Of a stretch of DNA of 64,000 nt, positions 33,830-44,357 are shown piece after piece. The notes beneath the pieces were generated by a model, which did not search any database, was not told the origin of the DNA, and saw only the letters and a program-made list of their open reading frames with translations. The translations under genes were made by a program, and so were the position numbers. The DNA comes from Lasiosphaeria ovina (lineage: Eukaryota; Ascomycota; Sordariomycetes; Sordariales; Lasiosphaeriaceae), in the NCBI GenBank assembly GCA_033439765.1, contig JAULSN010000005.1:992001-1056000 (forward strand), in the 5' to 3' direction. Every line of letters begins with the position of its first letter. Position 1 is the first letter of the stretch.

Positions 33830-34120
33830 ATGCACCTCCAACCCCTCGTCCTCTTCGGCACCCTTGCGACCCTCACAACCGCCGCCCCTCTAAGATCTAG
33901 CACCTGGAAGGGCCCAATCGGCCATATCATGAACGTCACAGCATATACGCAGCGCAGCTGCGACGAAGATGTCCCCAATCATCTGTTCATCCTCCAGAGA
34001 GGACTCACTGCCTGTCGGCCAGTAACGAACAAGGGGTCAATCGTCTATTTACTAAAATGGTGGAGTGACCTGCAGGTTTTTTTTTCATGCCGCTATTGTT
34101 GCAGTCCCAGTCCCGTCTGA
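33830..34120 (+). CDS. Small secreted protein
   Basis: The ATG at 33830 opens a signal peptide (LQPLVLFGTLATLTTAA). Unspliced, the frame gives 96 residues. A likely 54-base intron, 34022-34075 (GTAACG donor, ACTAAAAT branch, CTGCAG acceptor), would leave the frame unchanged and give about 78 residues with five cysteines, ending CRYCCSPSPV. One N-glycosylation motif (NVT) is present. No family is recognised. It lies between a repeat block and a HET gene, a common setting for fast-evolving secreted proteins. The end is uncertain because a run of nine thymines follows the acceptor. Confidence 0.45.
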   Translation: MHLQPLVLFGTLATLTTAAPLRSSTWKGPIGHIMNVTAYTQRSCDEDVPNHLFILQRGLTACRPVTNKGSIVYLLKWWSDLQVFFSCRYCCSPSPV

Positions 34121-34397
34121 GGAGTCGAAAGGGGCTCGGAGTAGAGGCTGACAGGATTTGTTGGTGGTAGGTGCATTGTCCAGGCGTGGAGCGGTAACGA
34201 CTGCAGGGGAAAGGCCACGCGGATTTGGCTGGAGACTCGTGCGTCGGTGCTGTTTGTCGAATGCGTCTTTGAACGGGGGGTTGATGGGAATGTACCGTGG
34301 AAGGTTCTCTTTCTTACCAGAATGTAGATAATGATAACAGAAGCGGCATGGGAACTCGAACGTCGAGGTGTTTGGGGTCAACCATATGAGTTCAAGG

Positions 34398-36603
34398 CTA
34401 GAATAGCCAAACCTTCTCCCTCGTTGCATCCGCAAAAGGAACCCGGCCATAAATGCAACCCATACCAATCCTCCTACACAACCACTGAACCCTTCCAGGC
34501 TCTGCCTCCACATCAATCTTGTTGAAGACACGCAGGAAGAGAACAAAGGTTCGCGGGGGTAGCGTGCTATTCATACCGAGATGAATGTCTGCAATCTCCG
34601 CAGGCGCATCCTGAGCGAGGGTTGCAACTTTGATGAATGTGATATTGTCCAGGACTTCCTTGCCGGGCTCGAGAGTAGCGCGGAACGCCTCGTGTTCGTC
34701 CTCGTCCATGGCGGCCCAACCGACAGGGTTCATGGCTTTGTCGACAACGAACCGGACGGGGGTATTTTCGTCGATCTGGGGGTCTGATACCAGTCGAAGA
34801 AGCCCGTATCCCAAGGCGCGAAGTGGCTCTGGATCGTTGATCGTGCCGAGGTTGTGTCGATGGGCGACATCAGCGAGCGTTTCCATCCCTCCATCCTTCG
34901 AATAGACGATGGGTGGTCTCTGGGGGAGACGACCTGTCTCCGGGGTTCTCGAAACTATGGCGCTGGATAGGTCGGCATCGAGCGTCAGGGCAGGGTATCC
35001 GTCAAAGGCCGCGGCGCCGACGAAGTCGAAGTCCGGTGCGGCGAGTTCGGTGATGCGGTGCTCGAACGTTAGGGGATATTGCACCGCTCCCTCCAAACAT
35101 GCCCAGGACCAGGATGGGGCCCTGTGAGCCGAAGGTTTGCGCATTGGTTTCTTCGCAGCCCAGAGGAGACCCGTGTGGAGCCTGTCCACCCAGAGTCCGA
35201 CGAGGTATGTAACGCCGCATGACTTTTCGGTGACTTTTGCGAGTCCCTCAAGTGCGACAAGTTTATCTGTCTCCTTCGTCAGCGCAGTGCTGGTGTATCT
35301 TTCGACTACGTTGAACCATGAGATGGGAGAGCTGTCGGCGTGCGGCTCAACGATCAGCGGCCTAGACGGCTTCTGCGGTTGGAACGTGGAGATTCGACGT
35401 CCGGTCCACACTCCAAGGTGATCGCGCGCCTCGAAAATTATTTGGCCCGGGCAAAAGTGAACAATTTGGCGTGGCAGCAATCGCTCCTGTAGAATCCACC
35501 CTCTCTTGCTCAAGTGGTCGTGCTCAAGCTCCATGATAATATCCGTGGGCTCCGACACAAGGAAGGTGCAGCCCTCGGGATCCGCCCGTCCCAGCTCTAA
35601 GGGCTTCGGCCGGTCAAGCGCTACCAAAACGAATCCAGTAGACCAATCCATTGCTGCGTGTGCCGATAAGGCGCAATGAGAGTTCCGATAGATATGACCC
35701 ATGATGGCTGACTCGGTCCGCCAGTCGTCTGCGTCATCCTGGATGATGCACAGTGCGTCGATCCAGAGATAACGAATGCCCAACTTTTTCGTCACGTCAA
35801 CAGCGTCCTGGAAGGTTTTGGGCAGGGACCCGAACGCAATTCTTGTCAAATGCTGCGGAAAAGACGCCTTTGTCGTTGTCATTGTCAGGCCTGTTCCCCA
35901 GCGCCAACTCAACGCAATCCACTTGAGATGTGCAGCGGGCTCCGACAGAGTGCCAGTCTCGATGAGTCGAACCTGGGGCGCATCTCCATCTTCTCGGTTG
36001 GTGATTTCCAACAGTCTGTGGGGTATCACTCTCTCGCCGGTCTCTGCCTCCACCGGTGTCTCTGCCAATAGTTCCCTAAGGTTTTCGAATGTCTCTATCG
36101 CGTCAATTTGTTCATGGGGCTTCAATCCGAGTCCAATCGCAGCATCTGCAAAGCTTGGATTTAGCATCATACCGCCCGCACAACCACAACACCAACAATG
36201 ACCTACCTGATGCTGCATGCAAATCCAAAACCCCAACAAGAAACGGAACATGAGGAGGATCCCTCGACGCCAGTCCGAGATACAAAGCCACGTCAGGCTC
36301 CTGCGAGATGGCGCTCGTCTCGCTAATATACCCTTTGGCGATTTTGTTGGTCGACAACCGAAGCTGCGTCGGAAGCGGGTACAGCGGAGTCAGAGACTTG
36401 CCCTGCTCCTTGAACCCCTGGGGTTCATCTTCGAGGCGGAACTCAGCAATGTGCGCCTTGCAGAGGGCTGTCAACAGCAAGTCGCAGAGTTTGCATGTCT
36501 TTGCGGAGAGGCGGAGGTCTTCAAGGGGGAGATGCGCATAGTAGGGGAGAGGAGCTTGGAGCTCTTTCAGCGTGATTTTGCTGCATATCTCGCATAGTGT
36601 CAT
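34398..36603 (-). CDS. HET-domain protein (heterokaryon incompatibility)
   Basis: Minus strand, exons 36603-36207 and 36145-34398, giving 714 residues. The 61-base intron joins LDLHAAS to DAAIGLGLKPHEQ. The N-terminus carries a CxxC pair typical of these proteins (MTLCEICSKITLKEL, then KTCKLCDLL). The HET domain (about 215-370) has its three usual blocks: LKWIALSWRWGTG, TFQDAVDVTKKLGIRYLWID with ALCIIQDDADDW, and RGWILQERLLPRQIVHF. The C-terminal half, with WSWACLEG and a long variable part, is usual for large HET proteins. Such proteins trigger cell death when unlike strains fuse. An additional intron near the 3' end is possible because a hydrophobic segment lies in another frame there. Confidence 0.88.
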
Positions 36604-37059
36604 TGTCGCGGCTGATGGGTATAAAAGGTGCAGTACGAGAAGCTTGGCGATGAAGCTCGATGGAGAGTTTCATGATGCAGGATCTCGTTGAAGCGCGGGA
36701 AAATGCCTCATGCTGAAGATGCGGGGTAAGCACTACACACTCCTGAGCCACGACCAAGCGCTTAGCTCACCTGAAGTGGCTTGCCTCTTACTGTAGGAAA
36801 TGTTGCAAGGCTGAAAGGGAGGCGATGGTTCCGTTTTCAGGGGCACAACCCCAGACAGCACCGGACCTGTCAACCGCCCCTCAACAGTTGGCCAATCTTT
36901 TGTAGCCGCCCCAGATTTTGATACCTGACAGTCCCGCCAACCATCGTCCGATGGTTCAGCCACCACCGCCAGCAAGAAGCGCAAATCTTCATCGTCGCGC
37001 AGAAACAGCAGCAGATCCAACAGCGTGCAAGGACCAAGCAATAACTATTTTTCCCTCAT
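36604..37059. other. Upstream of the HET gene, no gene seen
   Basis: About 460 bases including the HET leader. A TATAAAA word on the minus-strand side lies near 36625. No coding feature is supported. Confidence 0.4.
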
Positions 37060-37262
37060 GAACACAACCATTAGCGACCAAGCCAACAACGGCCAGGCTT
37101 CCTGTCCCTTGAGTGGGAGGACGGCGGTTCCGACCCCCGGTATGACAGAAGCAGCCCAACAAACGCATACCACCATTAATGACCAAGCCGGTCAGGCTTC
37201 CCTTCCCTCGAAGAGGTGGAAGGCGCTTGCATTCCCCCCCGGTATGACGTGGGAAGCCCGAC
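37060..37262 (-). repeat. Two-unit degenerate repeat of about 100 bases
   Basis: On the minus strand the two units can be read in one frame as HTGGECKRLPPLRGKGSL...GLVINGG and HTGGRNRRPPTQGTGSL...GLVANGC. The plus strand shows the paired words GACCAAGCC..CAGGCTTCC and CCCCCGGTATGAC in each unit. It abuts the 3' end of the decayed gene at 37.2-38.2 kb. Confidence 0.6.
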
Positions 37263-38224
37263 AATGCTTACCGTGTGATGAGACACGGACTTTACAGTTA
37301 CGACAGTCGATGGAGTCATCTGCCTTCCGCTTACGGCTGTCATCCAATACGTCTTGAAGGATCTTAGATGGAACCTCGATGTTAACGTCGACCTCCTCTT
37401 CATTCTCTCCTTCCTTCATATCTCCTTCCTTCATATTCCCTTTAATGTGATGGGAAATATCTTCAAGGTGCCTTGGCAGCAGCCTATGGTGGTTTCCTCG
37501 TTCGTCCGGCCAGCAGTGGGGTCCTTGCTTGCAGTGTTTACCTCTGCAACGATGATGCTTGTAGACTCGCGTCCAAAGACCAGCGTCGGCGGCTCTCTGA
37601 ATCTTTTGGGCCTCAGTTGCGCTTCTCTTTTTCTTGCCCTTTGCTATAGATTCGCCCGCTACTTCCTTATAAATGAACTCCATGCTCAAGGTTATCTTCC
37701 TCCTCTTACTAAACAAGACACCAAGGCCTTCCATGTGGCTGTCCACGATCTTCCAATCGATCTCCAGGTCCTTGAATCGTTTCTTTAGACCGCGCTGACG
37801 GCTTCGCTCGACGGATATATCGATGATTGTTTCTTCGCACGTATACGTGTCTCCTGGAAACTTATCCTCGTCTTTCAGAAGGCCTTCAAGTCGTGTCTGG
37901 AAGTTAACCTTCCAAAATCGCTCGGAGCCAGGACGAGATCGGGATCTGTGTCTGAACAAACATGCCTAGCTCTGATATTCTCACGCTGGGAGACTTTCCA
38001 CCGAAAGTCATAGTGAATACACTCAGGGTTATTCTTATCATACTGTTTGTTGCTTTCCCAACCACTCAGTCGGAGAAGCGGTAATGCACGTTCGCCGTTC
38101 GGCTGATCGGCCTGTTCGGCCACTGAGCTGGCCGTTCGGCAGCTGGGCCGACTCCGGGGCTGGCGGAAGACGGGAATTCAGGGATTCCGTAATTTAAGAC
38201 ACAATCGCCATCCAGCCAGTCAAA
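37192..38224 (-). pseudogene. Decayed member of an unnamed, probably dispersed fungal gene family
   Basis: Minus strand. Three frames continue one another: from the ATG at 38224 (EDVTFDWLDGDCVLNYG), then 38123-37875 (LPLLRLSGWESNKQYDK; REN IRARHVCSDTD), then 37959-37192. The second break lies in a run of four thymines: one lost T turns an expected SDFWKVNF into SDFGRLTS. The first break lies in a patch of GCCGAAC words. The last part has a Cys/His cluster (YKHHRCRGKHCKQGPHCWP; CRNCK) suggesting zinc binding, basic stretches and an acidic linker. Function is unknown. The long, well-preserved text shows loss was recent. Confidence 0.6.
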
Positions 38225-38707
38225 AGTGACGTCTTCCATAATGGCATGCTCTCTAAGTCGAGAGATGTTGAGGCAAGATCGTTGCCACATTCCTTTGTCC
38301 TTTGTTGCTTGTCGCTTTTTACGAAGAGAGGCCACGTGGCCACTTCCATCGGTTCCTTGGCCTTCCACGGTCTTCCATGGACTTCCGATTTAGGCTGCTA
38401 ATTTTAGAGTCTTACACACACACACAGCTGATTGGTCCCAGCTGAGACCTCCCACTTCTGTGCTGCCTTTTATCCCTGGTTGCCACTCGGTGACGTAGTT
38501 GTCGGAAGGATCGAGATTCCAACTATCTTCGGCTCAACACCACAAGCTGGAGCTCAGAGAAGGTATAAATTAAGGTGCCCCCCCACACCCCTCCTATGTC
38601 ACGCTATGAAAGAAAAAATAAGAGAGGAGTTGAGGGGTGGATTATAAAGACATTACAGTACATATGCCCAATATAAATACATATATTATAATCTAGTCTC
38701 ATAGTTG
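38225..38707. other. Intergenic, CA microsatellite
   Basis: About 480 bases between the decayed gene and the second NLR stop. A short ACACACACACAC run lies near 38415, followed by an AT-rich stretch before 38700. No gene is seen. Confidence 0.45.
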
Positions 38708-41700
38708 CTAAGGGGTCTGTGTCGCTTCTTTGGTCCAGCGGGTAAGGCTGGTACGAGTGGAGATGGTATTAGGGTGATCTGGGCCAAGTTTTTGCTGCTG
38801 AATATGAAGGCAATTTTGTAGTAATGTCAGGGCATCTTCAAAGCGGCCCTGGCTTTTCCAGGTATAGGCGAGGTTGTGCATGCTCATTAGCGTGTCGGGA
38901 TGCTCGTCGCCCAGCACCTTCTTCCTCATCTCCACCACCTGGACCTCGAGCGTCTCGGCCTCCTTCCATCGGCCTTGGTTCCAGTACGTCAATGCGAGGT
39001 TACCCATGCTGGTTAGCGTATCGGGATGCTCGTCGCCCAGCACCTTCTTACTCATCTCTACCACCTGGACCTGGAGCGTCTCGGCCTCCTTCCATCGGCC
39101 TTGGTTCCAGTACGTCAATGCGAGGTTGTTTATACTGGTTAGCGTGTTGGGATGCTCGTCGCCCAGCACCTTCTTACTCATCTCCACCACCTGGACCTGG
39201 AGCGTCTCGGCCTCCTTCCATCGGCCTTGGTTCCAGTACGTCGATGCGAGGTGGTTTATGCTGGTTAGCGTATCGGGATGCTCGTCGCCCAGCACCTTCT
39301 TACTCATCTCCACCACCTGGACCTGGAGCGTCTCGGCCTCCTTCCATCGGCCTTGGTTCCAGTACGTCGATGCGAGGTGGTTTATGCTGGTTAGCGTATC
39401 GGGATGCTCGTCGCCCAGCACCTTCTTACTCATCTCCACCACCTGGACCTGGAGCGTCTCGGCCTCCTTCCATCGGCCTTGGTTCCAGTACGTCGATGCG
39501 AGGTGGTTTATGCTGGTTAGCGTGTTGGGATGCTCGTCGCCCAGCACCTTCTTACTCATCTCCACCACCTGGACCTCGAGCGTTTCGGCCTCCTTCCATC
39601 GGCCTTGGTTCCAGTACGTCGATGCGAGGTTACCCATACTAATTAGCGTATGGGGATGCTCGTCGCCCAGCACCTTCTTACTCATCTCTATCACCTGGAC
39701 CTGGAGCGTCTCGGCCTCCTTCCATCGGCCTTGGTTCCAGTACGTCGATGCGAGGTGGTTTATGCTGGTTAGCGTATCGGGATGCTCGTCGCCCAGCACC
39801 TTCTTACTCATCTCTATCACCTGGACCTCGAGCGTTTCGGCCTCCTTCCATCGGCCTTGGTTCCGGTACGTCGATGCGAGGTTACCCATACTAATTAGCG
39901 TATGGGGATGCTCGTCGCCCAGCACCTTCTTACTCATCTCCACCACCTGGACCTCGAGCGTCTCGGCCTCCTTCCATCGGCCTTGGTTCCAGTACGTCGA
40001 TGCGAGGTTACCCATACTAATTAGCGTATGGGGATGCTTGTCGCCTAATACTGCTTTTCGTAACTTGACAGCCTCAAGCTGGAACTTTTCTGCATCCTTC
40101 CATCGGCCTTGGAAAGAAAAGAACCCAGCAACACGATAGAGAAGTGATGCTCTTGCCGCCTTTTCATCCTTTGACCCTATTCCTTTGGAATCTAATACAG
40201 CATATGCATGTGGAAGGTATGCTCTACATGCTGTGCGATTCTCATAGTTGCCGTACGGGTAAGCCTGCGATACTGCTAATAGCGCCTGTCCCGTGAACCG
40301 CTGTATTGTGCCTTTGTTGACGAGCCACTTTCGGGTGACGAGCTGCACAAGCCGGTGCATATCTAGGTTGTGGTCTTTATCCTCGGTAACGAAGGAAAAC
40401 GCCTTTAAAACTCCCAAAGACTTTGTAAACTGTATTTCTGATATTGGCTCTCCTGCGTGCTGCTGTTTGTTATAGGACAGAAATTTCGGCGGAATGGCCT
40501 GCCGGTCGAAGAGACTCATGAGCGATAGAATTTCGCCTGTGAAGGCATCTTGTTGTTGAATCTGCTCAAATGAAAGGATCCATGTTTCTGCTACGGCACG
40601 AGGAGTCCTAGAGTCTCTCCCAACTGTCTCGAACTCCTCGCTTAGCAGTTCCACAAGGTTCTGGTCGCTCTTATTTAAGAGTTGAAGGTAATCGCTAGCT
40701 GATATGGCGTTCTCTTGCATAAATCCGGTTGCTTGGACCAGTGCCAATGGCAGATGCTCTAGCCGAGAAGAAAGCGTTGATAACTCCGCCGTAGTGGCGC
40801 TGACTCCGTTTAGCGCCGTACGAAGTAACTGGCTTGACTCGTCCTCGTTCATCTTCCCGATCTCTATAGAGCCTTTCCCTTGGGTCAGCTTTAGGCCTGT
40901 CTGTTTGTTCCTGGTTGTGATGAGGATAGTGCTGTAGGTGGATTCGGGAAGGTAGCGTCCAAGGTTCCCATCGGGGCCAGAAGTGCTGTTATTTATGGGG
41001 TCCGCCGGCTGACCGAAAAAAACCTGTGTGTCGTCGGCATTGTCGATGACCATAAGCCACCTGCCACAGTCCTGTCTCTCCAACCACTCCTTTACCAGGA
41101 GCAGCATATCCATCTTAGGATCATCGTAGCTGGGGACCTGACATTCTTGTGCGATGGAGGCGTATGACTGACGGAACCGTTCGGCGCTGCTGGCGTGAAC
41201 CCAAAAGACAGACACCTCTGGGCACATCTCTTGAAGCCAATATACGTAGGCCAGCGCAACCTGGGTTTTGCTATGGCCAGTTAGATAAGGCTGTAGTTCT
41301 GTAACAATGGGAGACCCACCCAACACCGCCCAAGCCATGCAATGCTACTCTAGGCCTTGATGTAATAGCACCCTGGGGCCGGCCACAGCCTAATTGCTGT
41401 TTAAGATTCTTTAAAATCTCAGACCGCCCAACAAAGTCTGGGTTATACCTGTACGGGACAAGGACTAGAGCTTCTTTATTAGTATCACCAACTATCCTTA
41501 GTAATATCTATTACGTACACTTTACGCTCGAACTTTGGATTCGACGTGGCCCCTCCCATGCTCGCCTAGCGAGACCCCGTAGCCTCTCACGAACTTTGTC
41601 GTACTCATGGTCCTGCGGTCCGAATTTGACCATATCTGAATGGGTACGGGCGATGGCACACACATGCTCAGGGCCATTTTCCCACGGACGGCAATGTGTC

Positions 41701-43142
41701 GCAGAGGACGTAGTGACTAGGGTAGCGGCTGGTCCGGTCATTGACCACTTGCCATCTGCGCCTTGGGCAGCGGTTGGTGACTCAACTGTCTCGTAGAAGC
41801 AAACGATTTCCGAGTTGCCCTCGCTCCCCAATGCTGTGTGGAATTCTTGTTGTTGGATGCTGAGGATCTGCGAGTTGATACGGCTGATGGAATCGACGAG
41901 GGGGCGGTTCGGACCATCCCCAACCATCGGGATAAGCGAACTAGTGTCCATGCCGTCATGCGGAACACCGAAGAACACGATTCCGTAAACCGCTCTGACG
42001 AGCTGGCGGTCGTCCTCCTTCTTCGACTTCGATAGTGTTATCATAGTCTGCTCACTCGGTGCGTTAGGATCTTATAGGTGCGAGTGCGTAGTAATAAGAG
42101 ACCTACCTGCTTGATGATCAAGCCTCCCAAGCTGTGGGCGACCAAGACAATAGGTCTGACGGTGGGAGCATTTGCCAATGCTCGTATACTGTTGTGAAAG
42201 GCTGTTGCGAGGTCCTCCAAGTTCTGTATGCTCCTGCTCTGTGCGACGGCCGACTCGTAGCCGTAGATCATCACCCGTGCCATTGGGCGATCGGTATCCT
42301 CCCCGGTGAGGTCGAATGGTAGGGCGTCTCGTAGCCACATGTAGTTCTCGTCCCTCTCTTTAAAGGATCCGAAAGCGTGTCCGCCAAGGCCGGATATCGT
42401 AACAACATCGACCTTATGGTCCTCTAGAGGTGGAGCGAAGAGGGTTGTGATGCCGTAGAAGTTGTCGTCAAGCATCACGTACTGGTCGCGAGAGGGCCGA
42501 TCCTGGGGCGGTTCCGGCAACAGGATGCGCCGTGTCGGACCGGGTGAGGCGGTGTTCTCGAAGGTGACCGTGACAGTGCTGGACTTGCTGTGGATCTCAG
42601 GGGCAAGGGACCTGACGATAGGGGCAGCCGAGGGATAGTGCTCTTCTAGAAAGGATCGTACGTCTTCAGTGCTCCAGTGCAGAGGCACCCCGCGAAGGCG
42701 AAACGTCCTGCCGCCTTTCGGTGGAATCTTTTCTGCCTTGAGAGCATCGGGTGCTCTGTCCCGTTCGTCTGCCGCTCCGCCGTTTGTTGCTCCCCGGTGT
42801 GTCTCTTCGACCCCATGACCAATTCTGGTCGAAGGGGCGTGTGGTGTTGTGCTTGAAGGTGCAAGCAGCAGTGTTGGGGCAAGGAGGGTAGATGCATTTG
42901 CTGTCGCTCGCAGGATCGGAGGGGCTGTCGTGATCGGTGGAGCGGCTTGTTCTGAGAGTGCGGGGACTAGAGTTCGTCAGTAGAGAACACAAGGGTTTCC
43001 GTTGTTCCACACCTTCTGCTGGATTTGTTCGTAAAGCGGTACTAGACGTTGGTGAGTTATTTTGTGTCCCCGACCCTTCCTGGCTTCCTTCGCCGCGCCT
43101 AAACCGATTCCACCAACTCGTGCGGGATAAGCTGCCAGCCAT
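38708..43142 (-). CDS. NLR-type receptor: alpha/beta hydrolase (SesB-like), NB-ARC, kinesin-light-chain-type TPR
   Basis: Minus strand, five exons: 43142-43013, 42951-42107, 42047-41519, 41464-41320, 41270-38708, joining in frame to 1403 residues. A disordered head of about 190 residues precedes the hydrolase domain (VVTISGLGGHAFGSF; nucleophile elbow LVAHSLGGLIIKQ near 315; FFGVPHDGMD). The NB-ARC follows: VPYRYNPDFVGRSEIL, P-loop HGLGGVGKTQVAL near 545 (split by a 49-base intron), Walker B RWLMVIDNADD near 620, and LPLALVQATGFM near 720. The C-terminus holds about eleven 42-residue TPR units. This is the classic fungal cell-death/recognition receptor layout and the protein appears intact. 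The head exons are the least certain part. Confidence 0.88.
38903..40036 (-). repeat. Nine nearly identical 126-base TPR-coding units
   Basis: The anchor word CTCGTCGCCCAGCACC recurs every 126 bases (38903, 39029, and so on to 39911). Each unit encodes 42 residues built on NQGRWKEAETL and MSKKVLGDEHP. Differences fall almost only at a few codons: HPxTL with H, D or N; SMGN, SINH or SINN; EVQV or QVQV; V or I. A diverged unit flanks each side. Confidence 0.95.
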
Positions 43143-43954
43143 GGCCTTTATAAGCGCTATCGACAAGGGGCAAAGTCGCTCGATGCTGCGTGAAGGATAG
43201 ATAGGTAAAATTGAAGTTGTGCTTTCCGAACGGTTGTCGCGAAGTTGATGCCCAAGGACATTGACGTGGCTGGCTCTGGTGCCAACGGAAGTTTCCGAGA
43301 CACCGTGGCGCTGCTATTGGCAGGCATCCCTCTCCAAGGCATCTTCATTGGGCCGTAAGCGGCCGAATAGAATTGCTTCAAAAGTTGCCCTTGAAATTAC
43401 ATGCTTCAGCTCTTTTGAAGAGAAACAGTAGAAAGGTACTGTGCTTGGAAGCAAGCGCAATACTGTAGATACCAAGTTCGTCGGAAGGAATGCAAGGTGG
43501 TGAAGCGAAGTGGACTTGCGCGTTTTTCTTTTCCCGGGGCAAAATGCTGCGCAGTGCTGGAAGATTGAAAATAAGCTACCTGGCAAGTCAGGAAGGGTTC
43601 GCTGAACGGTGCCTCCGGCAGCCCTCCGGGGGCGCCTGCGGCGGGCTGCTCGCTACGCTCGGTATTCCGCAGCTTAAGGAATCCGAGGATTATCCGATCG
43701 ACCAGCCCCCAGAGCCCATTTCGACACGGACGAAAACTAGCCAATCCCTGTGCGAGAAACTCACCTTCACGGTAAAGTAGAAGAGACAGCCTCTCTACGC
43801 CACCTCCGGCTCGCAAGCTCGCCTACGGTGGTTCCGTTCAGCTGAATGAGTTGCTGTGGGTCTCGGCGAGAGCCAGTCCCGATGCGCCGGTGGCCCATCC
43901 AGCCACAAGTGTGGGGCCAAGGGTCTTTTGAATGAGTAGGCAGTGGGGTAAGCA
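43143..43954. other. Intergenic with GC-rich inverted words
   Basis: About 810 bases upstream of the second NLR. Two GC-rich stretches, about 43608-43670 and 43798-43840, contain inverted words such as CCACCTCCGGCTCGC facing GCTCGCCTACGGTGG. The part next to 43955 may be the interior of the transposon fragment. No gene is supported. Confidence 0.4.
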
Positions 43955-44104
43955 GCCATTTCTGGCTTGGTTAGGCATTTAATTACTCCCTCAGTACCTC
44001 CCCTCCCCGCTACAGGTGTGACCAGCAAAGCCACATAAGCGACACCGCAACCCTTAAAAATGTTAACTAAAAATTTAGCGACACCCATTTCGCCTTTCAC
44101 TGTA
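43955..44104 (-). mobile_element. Inverted second copy of the mariner terminal region
   Basis: The reverse complement starts TA-CAGTGAAAGGCGAAATGGG and follows the 27.6 kb element for about 150 bases with scattered changes (shared words GGTGTCGCT, TTTTTAGTTAAC, CTTATGTGGCTT, TGTAGCGGGGAGG, GAGGGAG). The copies then diverge and no transposase remains. It is a truncated or miniature derivative of the same family. Confidence 0.8.
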
Positions 44105-44357
44105 GCAACTTGCTGGAGTTCATATTATTTAGCCACGTCGAAACATCCGCGCCGCCCAGTAAACTGTCATCAAATAGAAAAACAGCTGGACTTGAAACGT
44201 GACATTTGTTTGTTTCCCAACTTCGTCGAGGACCGACTCCCACATGAATATCTCACAATATGAAACGTGACATGATTACCAACAATCTAAAGAAGCAGAG
44301 GCACAATCCAAACGCCGTCATCACATTCATCCCAAGCAACCAGAGTCTGGCAGCAAT

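Noticed and set aside
38903..40036. Regular spaced repeats that might suggest a CRISPR array.
   Set aside because: The units are contiguous 126-base coding repeats without unique spacers, in a eukaryotic gene.
38874..40139. A 421-residue open frame on the plus strand opposite the TPR array, itself built of repeats.
   Set aside because: It is the antisense shadow of the 126-base TPR units; the minus-strand frame carries the conserved TPR text and joins to the NB-ARC.
41271..41338. An uninterrupted start for the second NLR's last exon (text AWAVLGGSPIVTELQPY).
   Set aside because: This stretch reads through a 49-base intron; splicing restores the P-loop HGLGGVGKTQVAL exactly.
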